Source: Acidimicrobiia bacterium (lineage in GTDB: Bacteria; Actinomycetota; Acidimicrobiia; Acidimicrobiales; Poriferisodalaceae). From it: a stretch of DNA of 64,000 nucleotides. The stretch covers positions 1-64,000 of the forward strand of contig JAJECP010000026.1 in NCBI GenBank assembly GCA_022821985.1. The letters are read 5' to 3'. Shown here piece after piece: positions 40,240 through 50,451 of this stretch. The position numbers and the translations under genes were made by a program. Position 1 is the first letter of the stretch. Every line of letters begins with the position of its first letter. The notes beneath the pieces are model-generated. The model saw only the letters and a list, made by a program, of their open reading frames with translations, was not told the origin of the DNA and ran no database searches.

Positions 40240-41550
40240 ATGAGGCCGCCGTCGGTGAACGACCTGGCGCTGCGGATCGCGGACGTGGGCTTGCCGCACC
40301 CGCTGCTGGTGATCGCAGCCCGGGCGGCCATCGCCGCCGGCGACCCCGACTCGGCGGCCAGTGAAGCGCACCGGCTGCGGCGCAGCCTGCTGGGGCCTGC
40401 GGTGAACGCCACCGGCGTCTTGCTGCACACGAATCTGGGCCGAGCCCCGCTCGGCCATCAGCACAGTCGAGCTCCGCTCGGGCACCAGCACAGCCGGGCG
40501 CTGCTTGATCTGGAATCTGATGACCAGCCAGTGCGGTTCAGCAACTTGGAATTCGACCTGGCGTCGGGCCGGCGCGGCTCGCGCACCACGCACGCGTCGC
40601 TGCTGCTGGCGACGCTGACCGGCGCCGAGGCGGCGCTCGTGGTCAACAACTGTGCCGCGGCGGTGACGCTCGTGCTGGCGGCCCTGGCCCGCGACCGCGG
40701 CGTGGCCGTGTCGCGCGGCGAACTGGTAGAGATCGGCGGCGGTTTCCGGGTGCCCGAGGTGATGGAGCAGTCGGGCGCACGGCTCGTGGAGGTGGGCACC
40801 ACCAACCGGACCCGGGCCGCCGACTACCGCGCTGCTGCCGAGCGGGATGACATCGCGCTGCTGCTGAAGGTGCACCCGTCCAACTACCGCATCACCGGCT
40901 TCACCGAGGAGGCCAGCGTGGCAGACCTGGCCGCCATCGGGCCGCCGGTGGTGTACGACCTGGGCTCGGGCCTGCTGGACGAACGCTGCGATTGGCTGGG
41001 GCAGCGCCCCGACTGGCTGGCCGGCGAGCCGGGTGCCCGCCAGACGCTGGCAGCGGGAGCGGCACTGGTGACGTTCTCGGGCGACAAGCTCATGGGCGGG
41101 CCCCAGGCCGGGATCATCTGCGGCCGGGCCGACCTGATCGCCGCCTGCGCAGCGCACCCGCTGATGCGGGCCTTCCGGCCCGGATCGCTGGTGCTGGACG
41201 CATTGCAGTCGGTGGCGCTGACGTACCTGCGCCGAGATGCCGACGCGATCCCGTTCTGGCGCATGGCCAGGGTGCCGGTTGAGGAGTTGGCCCAGCGCGC
41301 CGAGGCGCTCGGCGTGGGCCGGCCGTCGCAGACGACGGCATTGGCCGGCGCGGGCTCGCTGCCCGGCCAGGAGATCCCCTCCGCGGGCATCGAGCTCGAC
41401 GGCGACTACGCGGCTGCACTGCGGGCGTTCGACCCGCCGGTCGTCGCCCGCGTCAACGAGCAGACCACCGTGATCGACCTGCGCACGGTCGATCCCGCCG
41501 ACGACGCCGTCGTGGCAGCCGCAGTCCGCCAAGCACTCAGCCAGCAGTAG
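40240..41550 (+). CDS. selA: L-seryl-tRNA(Sec) selenium transferase
   Basis: A 436-residue PLP enzyme that converts Ser-tRNA-Sec to Sec-tRNA-Sec using selenophosphate. ATGVLLHTNLGRAP, the SNLEFDLASGRRGSR block, VVNNCAAAVTLVL, and the PLP lysine in VTFSGDKLMGGPQAGII are conserved. Odd feature: residues 68-76 (RAPLGHQHS) are repeated as 77-85, a tandem 27-base duplication absent from SelA in general. It is followed by selB after 29 bases, forming a unit that with selC at 28028 gives Sec insertion. Confidence 0.95.
   Translation: MRPPSVNDLALRIADVGLPHPLLVIAARAAIAAGDPDSAASEAHRLRRSLLGPAVNATGVLLHTNLGRAPLGHQHSRAPLGHQHSRALLDLESDDQPVRFSNLEFDLASGRRGSRTTHASLLLATLTGAEAALVVNNCAAAVTLVLAALARDRGVAVSRGELVEIGGGFRVPEVMEQSGARLVEVGTTNRTRAADYRAAAERDDIALLLKVHPSNYRITGFTEEASVADLAAIGPPVVYDLGSGLLDERCDWLGQRPDWLAGEPGARQTLAAGAALVTFSGDKLMGGPQAGIICGRADLIAACAAHPLMRAFRPGSLVLDALQSVALTYLRRDADAIPFWRMARVPVEELAQRAEALGVGRPSQTTALAGAGSLPGQEIPSAGIELDGDYAAALRAFDPPVVARVNEQTTVIDLRTVDPADDAVVAAAVRQALSQQ
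40441..40494 (+). repeat. 27-bp tandem duplication inside selA
   Basis: Units 40441-40467 and 40468-40494 each encode RAPLGHQHS and differ at a few positions. The duplication keeps frame and lies between the TNLGRAP and SNLEFDL motifs. Confidence 0.8.
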
Positions 41551-41579
41551 AGCCCTACGGCATCGGGCAAGCTGGCAGC

Positions 41580-43304
41580 GTGCACATCGTCGGCACTGCG
41601 GGGCACGTGGACCACGGCAAGTCGACACTGGTGCGCGCCCTCACCGGCACCGACCCTGACCGGCTGGCCGAGGAGAAGGAGCGCGGGCTCACCATCGACC
41701 TCGGCTTCGCGTTCTGCACGCTGCCGTCGGGCCGGCAGGTCAGCTTCGTGGACGTGCCCGGTCACATCCGCTTCGTGAAGAACATGCTGGCCGGCGTGGG
41801 GGCGGTGGACGCCTCCCTGTTCGTGGTGGCAGCGCCGGAGGGCTGGAAGCCGCAGTCGGCCGAGCACCTGGCGATCCTGGAACTGCTCGGCATCTCGCAC
41901 GGCGTGGTGGTGCTCAGCCAGATCGGCCTCGTCGACGAGGAGCTGGCCGAGCTGGCCCGGCTGGACATCGCCGACCACGTCGAGGGCACGTTCCTGGAGC
42001 ACGCGCCGGTGGTGGCCACCGACGCCATCGACGGCACCGGTCTGGACGAGCTGCGAGGTGCGCTCGACGATTTGTGCGCTGCCACGCCTACCGCAGCCGA
42101 CCGTGACCGGCCCCGCCTGTGGATCGACCGGTCGTTTGCCGCGACCGGGGCGGGGCGGATCGTGACCGGCACGCTCGCGGGCGGCAGCATCTCGGCCGGC
42201 GACGAGCTGCGAACGGCGCCCGGCGGCCGGGCGGCCCGGGTGCGGGCGATCCAGACCCAGAGCACCGCAGTCGAGCGCATCGGCCCGGGGCACCGCGTCG
42301 CGCTCAATCTCACCGGCGTCGACGCCGACGATCTGGGCCGTGGCATCGCCCTCGTGCGATCCGACCAGTGGCACCACACCCGCAGCGTCGACGTGGAGCT
42401 GACCGTGCTGGGCAGTCTCGGCAGCGATGTGACCCGGCGGGGCGCCTACGCCCTGTACCTGGGCTCGGGCGAGTGGCCGGTGCGGCTGCGCGTGCTCGGG
42501 CCCGAGCGCATCGGCCCCGGCGAGACCGGCTACGCCCGGCTGCACCTGCCGGTCGCGCTGCCGCTCGTGATGGGCGATCGCTTCGTGCTGCGCGACTTCG
42601 GCCGGGGACAGACGGTCGGTGGCGGCACTGTGCTCGATCCCGATCCGCAGCTGCGGGCTGCGGTGGCCCAGCCCGACGCCCGTGTCGAGCGCATGATCGC
42701 CGAGCGCGGGTGGATCGAGGCGACGCAGCTCGAGCGGCTGACCGGCGAGCGGGTGGAGCCAGTGCTCGGCGGCTGGGTGGCGGCGCCGGAACTGGTCGAG
42801 GCGCTGATGGACGATCTTCGGGAGCAGATCGAGCGCGCCGGTCCGCTCGGCCTGGACCTGGCCGGGCTCGACGAACGCCGGCGCCTGGCCATCGGCACGC
42901 TCGACGGCGTCGCCATCGATGCCGGCCGGGCCCGACCGGCCGACGCCGCCGACGTCCTCGCCGACCACCCGGTCATCGCCGAGCTGGCCGCAGCGCCCTT
43001 CTCCCCGCCCGCACCGAGCGGCGTCAGCCAGCGGGAGCTCCTCGCACTGGCAGCGCGCGGCGATCTGGTGCATGCGGATGGGGTCTGGTTCGCGGCGTCT
43101 GCCATCGAGGCCGCAGCCGAGCGAATCGCCGGGCTGCTCAGCGCTCAGCCCGACGGCATCACCGTGGCGGAGATCCGCGAAGAACTCGGCACCACGCGGA
43201 AGTACGCGCTGCCGCTGGTGGGCTACCTGGACCGGACAGGGGTGACGCGGCGGCGCGGGGACCTGCGCATCGCCGGGCCGCGGCTGCCCGAAGTATCCGG
43301 CTGA
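41580..43304 (+). CDS. selB: Selenocysteine-specific elongation factor SelB
   Basis: A 574-residue translation GTPase that delivers Sec-tRNA-Sec to UGA codons bearing a SECIS hairpin. G1 is GTAGHVDHGKST, the switch region includes EKERGLTIDLGFAF and G3 is DVPGH. The expected G4 (T/N)KxD is SQIG at residues 113-116, so guanine recognition may be altered. The C-terminal winged helices end with EELGTTRKYALPLVGYLDR, the SECIS-binding type domain. GTG start at 41580. Confidence 0.95.
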   Translation: MHIVGTAGHVDHGKSTLVRALTGTDPDRLAEEKERGLTIDLGFAFCTLPSGRQVSFVDVPGHIRFVKNMLAGVGAVDASLFVVAAPEGWKPQSAEHLAILELLGISHGVVVLSQIGLVDEELAELARLDIADHVEGTFLEHAPVVATDAIDGTGLDELRGALDDLCAATPTAADRDRPRLWIDRSFAATGAGRIVTGTLAGGSISAGDELRTAPGGRAARVRAIQTQSTAVERIGPGHRVALNLTGVDADDLGRGIALVRSDQWHHTRSVDVELTVLGSLGSDVTRRGAYALYLGSGEWPVRLRVLGPERIGPGETGYARLHLPVALPLVMGDRFVLRDFGRGQTVGGGTVLDPDPQLRAAVAQPDARVERMIAERGWIEATQLERLTGERVEPVLGGWVAAPELVEALMDDLREQIERAGPLGLDLAGLDERRRLAIGTLDGVAIDAGRARPADAADVLADHPVIAELAAAPFSPPAPSGVSQRELLALAARGDLVHADGVWFAASAIEAAAERIAGLLSAQPDGITVAEIREELGTTRKYALPLVGYLDRTGVTRRRGDLRIAGPRLPEVSG

Positions 43305-43316
43305 AGCGGGGGAGCG

Positions 43317-43583
43317 CTAGCTGGCGTCGGTGCGCAGCAGCAGCATGTTGCGGCGCTCGATCTCGTTGCGCCCGCCCCAGATGCCATGCGCCTCGCCGAC
43401 GTCGAGCGCATGGTCGAGACAGTCGTCGACCACCGAGCACTGGCCGCAGATGGCCTTGGCTCGGGCTTCGCGCTCAGCTTTCTCGTCGCGCCGCTCGGTG
43501 CGGGGCGGCGGGAAGAAAACCGCCGCCTGAGGTCCTCTGCAGGCTGCCTTGTCCTGCCACTCATCGACCAGCAGAGCGCTCAT
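43317..43583 (-). CDS. WhiB family Fe-S transcription factor
   Basis: An 88-residue WhiB protein. Cysteines are in DKAACRGPQAAVFFPPP, AICGQCSVVDDCLDHAL; HGIWGGRNEIERR is the turn. The tail after the turn is short (NMLLLRTDAS) and hardly basic, unlike the other two WhiB proteins here, so DNA contact may be weak and action through sigma more likely. The N-terminal FFPPPRTERRDEKAERE charged insert is also distinctive. A good sigma-70 type promoter precedes it. Confidence 0.92.
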   Translation of the reverse strand: MSALLVDEWQDKAACRGPQAAVFFPPPRTERRDEKAEREARAKAICGQCSVVDDCLDHALDVGEAHGIWGGRNEIERRNMLLLRTDAS

Positions 43584-43604
43584 ATGTCCCCCTTGTCGGA
43601 GGGG

Positions 43605-43633
43605 ACACTAGATCACGAAAAATCGCTTGACAA
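43605..43633 (-). promoter_or_regulatory. Sigma-70 type promoter for the third whiB
   Basis: On the minus strand TTGTCA (43633-43628), a 17-base spacer and TAGTGT (43610-43605) form a good -35/-10 pair. Downstream, TGTCCCC and GGGGACA make an inverted repeat over the leader and an AAGGGGG ribosome site lies just before the ATG. Confidence 0.65.
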
Positions 43634-43648
43634 GAGGTAAACGAAACC

Positions 43649-45124
43649 TCATTCGGTTTCGGAAACCGTCGAATCAGTTTGTTTTCGGCGCATCTGCCGG
43701 TAGTCCACGGCGGCGCCTTCGAGCGGCTCCACCTCCAGCACCACCCCGCTCAGGCCGCTGACCCGCAGCGGTTCGCCCGCCTGCAGCGGCGTGAGACGGT
43801 TGACGCGGGCTCGCCACCGCGCGCCGTGGACCTCGACGGTCCCGTCGGGATCGATGTCGGTCACCGCAGCGCCCTCCACCCCGATCAGCCACTCCCGCCC
43901 CACGGTGGCGGTGCCGTAGCGGGTGCGGACCAGCGCAGGCAGGCCCGACAGCACGAAGGCGCCGACGCCCACCAGTCCCACGAGCAGCGGGATCCAGCTC
44001 ATCGAGTGCTGGCCGAACAGCGTCAGCGAGCCGGCGAGCACCGCTGCGCCGCCCGCCGCTGTCCAGAAGCGCGGCACACCGGTCTGGATGTCCACCGCGA
44101 ACGCCACGAAGCCGGCGATGAGCAGCACCAGCGCCCACGGCCGGAAATCCAGCGTTCCCAAGCCGAACGCGGCGAGCAGCACGCACACCGCGGCGACCAT
44201 GGCGGCGATGCCGATGCCGCCGGTGTAGAAGTCGAGCAACAGCAGCGACAGACCGGCCAGCAGCAGCAGGTAGGCAACCGCCGGGCTGGCAGCGGTATGG
44301 AAGAGCCCGTCGAGCAGCGGCAGCTTGACGAACGACACGATCACGTCGTCGGCCGGGGCCCGCCGGACCACGCCGTCGTCGCCGGTCACGTTCTGGCCGA
44401 TCGGCGGCAGCAGGCCCTCATCGGACATGGCGAACAGGAACTCGCCGATCACCGGCGCTGTGCTGTGGGTGAGGCCGGCGCCCTTCGCAGTGTCGGCGTC
44501 GTAGTAGCGGACGCTCGTGCCCGAGTGGAGCCCGTCGCCCTCGTGACTGTGCACAGCCTGGCTGGAGGCATTGTCGGCAGCGTCGCCGTGCTGGCTGTCG
44601 TGCCGCGAGGCGCCGCCGTGGGCATGCACGAGGCCCTCCACCGCGGTGAACTCGCCGATGCGGCCGCCGGGCGCGATCGCGGCGAAGTCGGCTGTCGTAG
44701 CCAAATGGGCGGCGCCGCCGAGCGCCTGCGCTCCGCTGGGGCCCACCCACACCCCCACCGGCAGGTGCGCGAGGCGAACGCTGTCGAGCAGTTCGACCAG
44801 CTCGTCGTCGTCGAGCGTTGACCCGGCGCTGTCGACCTGCAGTACCACGCCGATCGCGTGGAGTCCGTCGGCGGTGACGAGCTGGCGCTTGATGTACGAC
44901 GCCATGATCGGATCGATGAGCCCGTTCACCTCCACCACCACGATCTGGCGCGGGCGCGCCTCCCCGGTGATATGAGGCGTGGTGGGATCATCGGGGATCA
45001 CGTGCGGTATTTCCGGGTCGTCGTGCGCTGACGCCGGCATGGCGACCAGACCCGATACCGCCGACAGCAGCAGCGTCGCGACGACGAGTCGCGCGAGCCC
45101 GCGACGGTGCTGACGTGCGTTCAC
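43649..45124 (-). CDS. NfeD family membrane protein (ClpP-class serine protease-like)
   Basis: A 491-residue protein: signal peptide (ARLVVATLLLSAVSGLVAMP), a ClpP/crotonase-like domain (residues about 50-250; VVEVNGLIDPIMASYIKRQL, VGPSGAQALGGAAHLATTAD), four to five membrane helices (YLLLLAGLSLLLLDFYTGG onward) and a C-terminal NfeD OB-fold (GVEGAAVTDIDPDGTVEVHG). A His/Asp-rich loop (VHAHGGASRHDSQHGDAADN) is inserted in the protease domain. Such proteins partner with stomatin-like proteins in membrane quality control; none is adjacent. The GTG at 45124 gives the signal peptide. Confidence 0.85.
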   Translation of the reverse strand: MNARQHRRGLARLVVATLLLSAVSGLVAMPASAHDDPEIPHVIPDDPTTPHITGEARPRQIVVVEVNGLIDPIMASYIKRQLVTADGLHAIGVVLQVDSAGSTLDDDELVELLDSVRLAHLPVGVWVGPSGAQALGGAAHLATTADFAAIAPGGRIGEFTAVEGLVHAHGGASRHDSQHGDAADNASSQAVHSHEGDGLHSGTSVRYYDADTAKGAGLTHSTAPVIGEFLFAMSDEGLLPPIGQNVTGDDGVVRRAPADDVIVSFVKLPLLDGLFHTAASPAVAYLLLLAGLSLLLLDFYTGGIGIAAMVAAVCVLLAAFGLGTLDFRPWALVLLIAGFVAFAVDIQTGVPRFWTAAGGAAVLAGSLTLFGQHSMSWIPLLVGLVGVGAFVLSGLPALVRTRYGTATVGREWLIGVEGAAVTDIDPDGTVEVHGARWRARVNRLTPLQAGEPLRVSGLSGVVLEVEPLEGAAVDYRQMRRKQTDSTVSETE

Positions 45125-45212
45125 CCGAGCTCCCTGGATCGGCGGCCGCCCGAACTCTAGAAGCGCTGCGGTGATCCGGGGCACTGGTGGCGCCTGCACT
45201 GGCACGACGCCG

Positions 45213-45251
45213 GAGGCTGAGCCGAATGGCGAAGCCGTGGCCCGAGCGGCC
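45213..45251 (+). repeat. Dispersed intergenic repeat, copy 3
   Basis: Begins GAGGCTGAGCC and ends GGCCCGAGCGGCC; across 39 bases it differs at about three positions from 8260-8298. It lies in the divergent gap between the NfeD gene and the receiver-domain gene, 18 bases before the latter's GTG. Confidence 0.75.
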
Positions 45252-45269
45252 CCATTACGCTGCGCCACC

Positions 45270-45656
45270 GTGACCGACGTGCTGCTGGCCACCGATGCCG
45301 ACTGGGTCGTCGAAGAGGTGGCAGCGGCGCTTGCTGCCCCCGAGGTGACCTTCCGGGTAGTGCGATCGGGGCATGACGTGCGGCCTGCCGTGGAGGCGAG
45401 CACGCCGGACCTAGTGATCCTCGACTTCCAGATCGGGAACATGGGCGGCATGGCCACCTGCCTGGACCTGCGCCTGGAATCGGGCATGGGACGGCTGCCG
45501 CGGGTGCCGGTGCTGATGCTGGCCGACCGCGAAGCCGACGTCTTCCTGGCCCGGCGCTCCGAAGCCGACGCCTGGCTGATCAAGCCGCTCAACCCGCTGC
45601 TGCTGCGGCGCACCGCGCAAGAACTGCTGCAGCGGGACACCGCGAGCGCGGGCTGA
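45270..45656 (+). CDS. Stand-alone receiver-domain protein
   Basis: A 128-residue response-regulator receiver domain with no output domain. The acidic pocket (ATDADW), the phospho-acceptor Asp in DLVILDFQIGNMGG and Lys in WLIKPLNPLL are present; the Thr/Ser position is replaced by Ala (MLADREA), which may change phosphotransfer kinetics. It could act by protein contact like CheY. No kinase is adjacent. The GTG at 45270 is chosen; the frame upstream runs through the dispersed repeat. Confidence 0.8.
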   Translation: MTDVLLATDADWVVEEVAAALAAPEVTFRVVRSGHDVRPAVEASTPDLVILDFQIGNMGGMATCLDLRLESGMGRLPRVPVLMLADREADVFLARRSEADAWLIKPLNPLLLRRTAQELLQRDTASAG

Positions 45657-45736
45657 GCTGGCTCGTATTGCTGTAGCGCTCCTGCTTGCTTGACCGGTAG
45701 CTTCGGCCGGAGCGATCCGCCTGTGGTGGTCGCGTA

Positions 45737-45810
<74 letters not shown>

Positions 45811-45819
45811 CTGGCTAGT

Positions 45820-45850
45820 GCGAGCGTGAAGGGCTTCGCCCCACGCTCGC
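45820..45850. terminator. Hairpin after tRNA-Pro (first)
   Basis: GCGAGCGTG pairs perfectly with CACGCTCGC around an inner GGGC-TTCG-CCC hairpin. No T-run follows, as is usual in high-GC actinobacteria. Confidence 0.75.
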
Positions 45851-45857
45851 AACAACA

Positions 45858-45884
45858 GAAAGCGCAGGCTTTGCCTGCGCTTTC
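45858..45884. terminator. Hairpin after tRNA-Pro (second)
   Basis: GAAAGCGCAGGC-TTT-GCCTGCGCTTTC is a perfect 12-base stem with a three-base loop. The A-rich left and T-rich right ends make it terminator-like on both strands. Confidence 0.8.
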
Positions 45885-45950
45885 GACAATTGGTGACGCA
45901 GAGTCTCGGTGCGTTCTCAGCCTGGGATGCGGGCGGCGGATACTTGCGTT

Positions 45951-48007
<2,057 letters not shown>

Positions 48008-48104
48008 TCAACAGTCTCCTGTGGTTTTTTCTGTTCCTGGGATGTGCGGCCCTCCGAATGCTCCCGCGGCTGCACACCACTTTGGGGCCGCCTAATGTGC
48101 GCGC

Positions 48105-48416
48105 ATGGCAGACCAGCCGACATCGCAGGAGCTCACCTTTCGGCTCGACGACGATGTCTCACCTGGCGGCGTATATGCGAATTTTGCAGGGGTCTGGCAC
48201 ACTGAGCATGAGTTCACGATTGACTTTGCCGCGCTGCCGCACTCACCGACCGGCCCCAGCTCCGAAGCTGTTGAGGGCCTGGTCGTCGCCAGAGTGAAGA
48301 TTCCGCCCTCTGTGATCTTTGCCATCGCCCGAGCCATCTCCGAGAATGTTGCGAAATTTGAGACCCAGTACGGTGCGCTGACGCCACCGCCGCCTGAACC
48401 GCAGGATCGACCATGA
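48105..48416 (+). CDS. DUF3467 family protein
   Basis: A 103-residue small protein. The central strand pattern VYANFAGVWHTEHEFTIDFA with PPSVIFAIARAISENVAKFE is that of DUF3467, a widespread small family without known function. The C-terminus is Pro-rich. It is the first of three genes joined by four-base overlaps, with base composition slightly lower in GC than its neighbours, suggesting an accessory operon. Confidence 0.8.
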   Translation: MADQPTSQELTFRLDDDVSPGGVYANFAGVWHTEHEFTIDFAALPHSPTGPSSEAVEGLVVARVKIPPSVIFAIARAISENVAKFETQYGALTPPPPEPQDRP

Positions 48417-48649
48417 ACACAATCACGATCTCCGACCAACGTCGAGACCACTTCACCTACAAGCAGCGCATGCCAGCGCCCGCAGGCCGCGACGACCTCG
48501 AAGCGCTCGAAGCGCTCGCCATCCGTGATGCGTGTAGTCGCGCGTGGGCAGATCACCAAGAACGTGTCGCTCAAGGTCTCACCTATGGCGATCCGGTCTC
48601 TGCGGCCGAACTTCAGGAACGCATCGCCGAGCTTCGCACGACGGGGTGA
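48413..48649 (+). CDS. Hypothetical 78-residue protein, middle gene of the DUF3467 operon
   Basis: A small charged, mainly helical protein (GRDDLEALEALAIRDACSRA, then AELQERIAELRTTG). No family recognised. Its ATG overlaps the DUF3467 stop (ATGA) and its stop overlaps the next gene's GTG (GTGA), so the three proteins are probably made together. Size, charge and position before a compact basic-type partner would fit an antitoxin, but this is speculation. Confidence 0.68.
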   Translation: MNTITISDQRRDHFTYKQRMPAPAGRDDLEALEALAIRDACSRAWADHQERVAQGLTYGDPVSAAELQERIAELRTTG

Positions 48650-48933
48650 ACGCCCCCAGCGGGTGGCGTTGGTTCGAGATCGACGCTCCGCTCAATGAAT
48701 GGAGCACCGGCCGCAGCCCCGCAAAAGTGATCGCCGCCCACGAGGCGCTACTGCACATCACCGCGATGCCCTTGGACGTCCGACCTGGCCAACCGCTCCC
48801 CGCGGCCGCACCCAACAACCTCGTCCGCTACCTCGACCACGGTGACATCCGCGTCATTTTCTTGGTCACCCACCCGATCATCGCCGACGGGCTGCGTCTC
48901 ATACGGATCACGCCCCGCCCCGGTACCCGCTGA
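48646..48933 (+). CDS. Hypothetical 95-residue protein, last gene of the DUF3467 operon
   Basis: A small protein with a Trp-rich start (SGWRWFEIDAPLNEWSTG) and a C-terminal stretch of hydrophobic beta strands (LVRYLDHGDIRVIFLVTHP, LRLIRITPRPGTR). The hairpin pattern faintly resembles RelE/ParE toxins, without conserved active residues that I can name. Starts with GTG overlapping the previous stop. Function unknown. Confidence 0.65.
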   Translation: MNAPSGWRWFEIDAPLNEWSTGRSPAKVIAAHEALLHITAMPLDVRPGQPLPAAAPNNLVRYLDHGDIRVIFLVTHPIIADGLRLIRITPRPGTR

Positions 48934-49047
48934 GTGCTTGACACGCCCCGTCAGAGGCGAGCATCTCATGCGATCGAAGCCACACCTGCCCCCGCCCACC
49001 CCTCGTTCCGCGTGGATCTCAATCGAGGCCGTGTTTTCTTCGCCTCG

Positions 49048-50328
49048 TCAATCGAGGCCGAAGGCTGTGTGCAGGGCGACAGTGGCTCGGTCTGCGTCGG
49101 CTTCGGCTACTACGCAGGAGATGCGGATCGGCGAGGTGGAGATCATCTCGATGTTGATGTCCTGGGAGGCCAGCGTCTCGAACATGGTGGCGGCCACGCC
49201 GGGGTGACTGGCCATGCCGGCGCCGACGAGGGAGACCCGGGCGATGTCGGCATCGGTGTTCGCCGACGAGAAGCCCACCGTGTCCACCATTCCCTCGCAG
49301 ATGCCGCGCACCTCCTCGGCGCTCTCTGCCGGCACCGTGAACGAGATGTCGGTGCGGTCGTGATCGCCCACGTTCTGCACGATCATGTCGACCACGACCG
49401 CGGCGTCGGCGAGCGTGCGGAACACTTTGGCGGCGATGCCCGGCTCGTCGCGGACGCCGACCAGCGTCACCTTGGCCTGCGATGCGTCCGGCACGATGCC
49501 GGTCACGATCGGCTTTTCCATTTCCCTCGCGTCCATGCCTGACTCCGTGTCAACGACCCATGTTCCCGGTTCCCATGTGAATGCCGAGCGCACATGCAAC
49601 CGAACGCCGTACGTGCGGGCAACCTCGACCGAACGGGCGGCCGGCTTGGGGCAGCCCATGGCGGTCATCTCGAGCAATTCGTCAAACCCGATGCGCGCAA
49701 TCTTGCGAGCGGCAGGGCACACCCGGGGATCGGTCGTGAAGACCCCCGAGACATCGGTGTAGAGCTCGCAGGCGTCGGCGCCGAGTCCGTGCGCGAGGGC
49801 GACCGCTGTCGTGTCCGAACCGCCACGGCCCAAGAAGGTCACATCGTTGTCGGTGGACACGCCCTGCGCACCGGCGACCACGGCGACACGACCGGCCTCG
49901 ACCGACTCGATCACACGCTTGGGGGTGACCGAGAGGATCTTGGCGTTGCGGTGATTGGTGTCGGTCAGGAAACCTGCCTGGCTGCCGGTGAACGAGTCCG
50001 CCGCGACGCCGACGTCGTGCAGGGCCATGCACATCAATGCGATCGCCTTGCGCTCGCCAGCAGTGATGAGCATGTCCATCTCGCGGCCCGACGGCTCGTC
50101 GGTGATCTGATCCGCGAGCCCGATGAGCTCGTCGGTCTCCGAGCCCATGGCGCTGACGACGATGACGATCTCATCGCCGCGGCTGCGGCAGTGCTTGACG
50201 TGATCGGCGACCTCGCGCATGCGCGCGGCACTGGCGACCGACGTTCCGCCGAACTTCTGCACGACCAAGGGCACGTCGGGCGATGGTACCGGCGTGTCCC
50301 GGCGCCTCGTCCGGGATTTTTCGGCCAT
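49048..50328 (-). CDS. lysC: Aspartokinase
   Basis: A 426-residue aspartate kinase, the committed step to lysine, threonine and methionine. Kinase core: VVQKFGGTSVASAARM, TAGERKAIALMCMALH, FLGRGGSDTTAVALAHGLGA and YTDVSGVFTTDPR. Two C-terminal ACT domains (KVTLVGVRDEPGIAAKVF and ARVSLVGAGMASHPGVAATM) give feedback control by lysine/threonine. An internal start for a separate beta subunit, known in other Actinobacteria, may exist but was not resolved. ATG 50328 chosen; an upstream frame to 50364 has no support. Confidence 0.95.
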   Translation of the reverse strand: MAEKSRTRRRDTPVPSPDVPLVVQKFGGTSVASAARMREVADHVKHCRSRGDEIVIVVSAMGSETDELIGLADQITDEPSGREMDMLITAGERKAIALMCMALHDVGVAADSFTGSQAGFLTDTNHRNAKILSVTPKRVIESVEAGRVAVVAGAQGVSTDNDVTFLGRGGSDTTAVALAHGLGADACELYTDVSGVFTTDPRVCPAARKIARIGFDELLEMTAMGCPKPAARSVEVARTYGVRLHVRSAFTWEPGTWVVDTESGMDAREMEKPIVTGIVPDASQAKVTLVGVRDEPGIAAKVFRTLADAAVVVDMIVQNVGDHDRTDISFTVPAESAEEVRGICEGMVDTVGFSSANTDADIARVSLVGAGMASHPGVAATMFETLASQDINIEMISTSPIRISCVVAEADADRATVALHTAFGLD

Positions 50329-50451
50329 GACGACGCGGCCGGTCGGTGCGCGCCGTCGGTGCACCCAACCGGGCCGGGGGCTGGGTCTCGGTAGTGTGGC
50401 GGCCGGCAGGGTCCAGGACCAGTTCGGTCAGCTACACGGAGAGCGCCGCTC

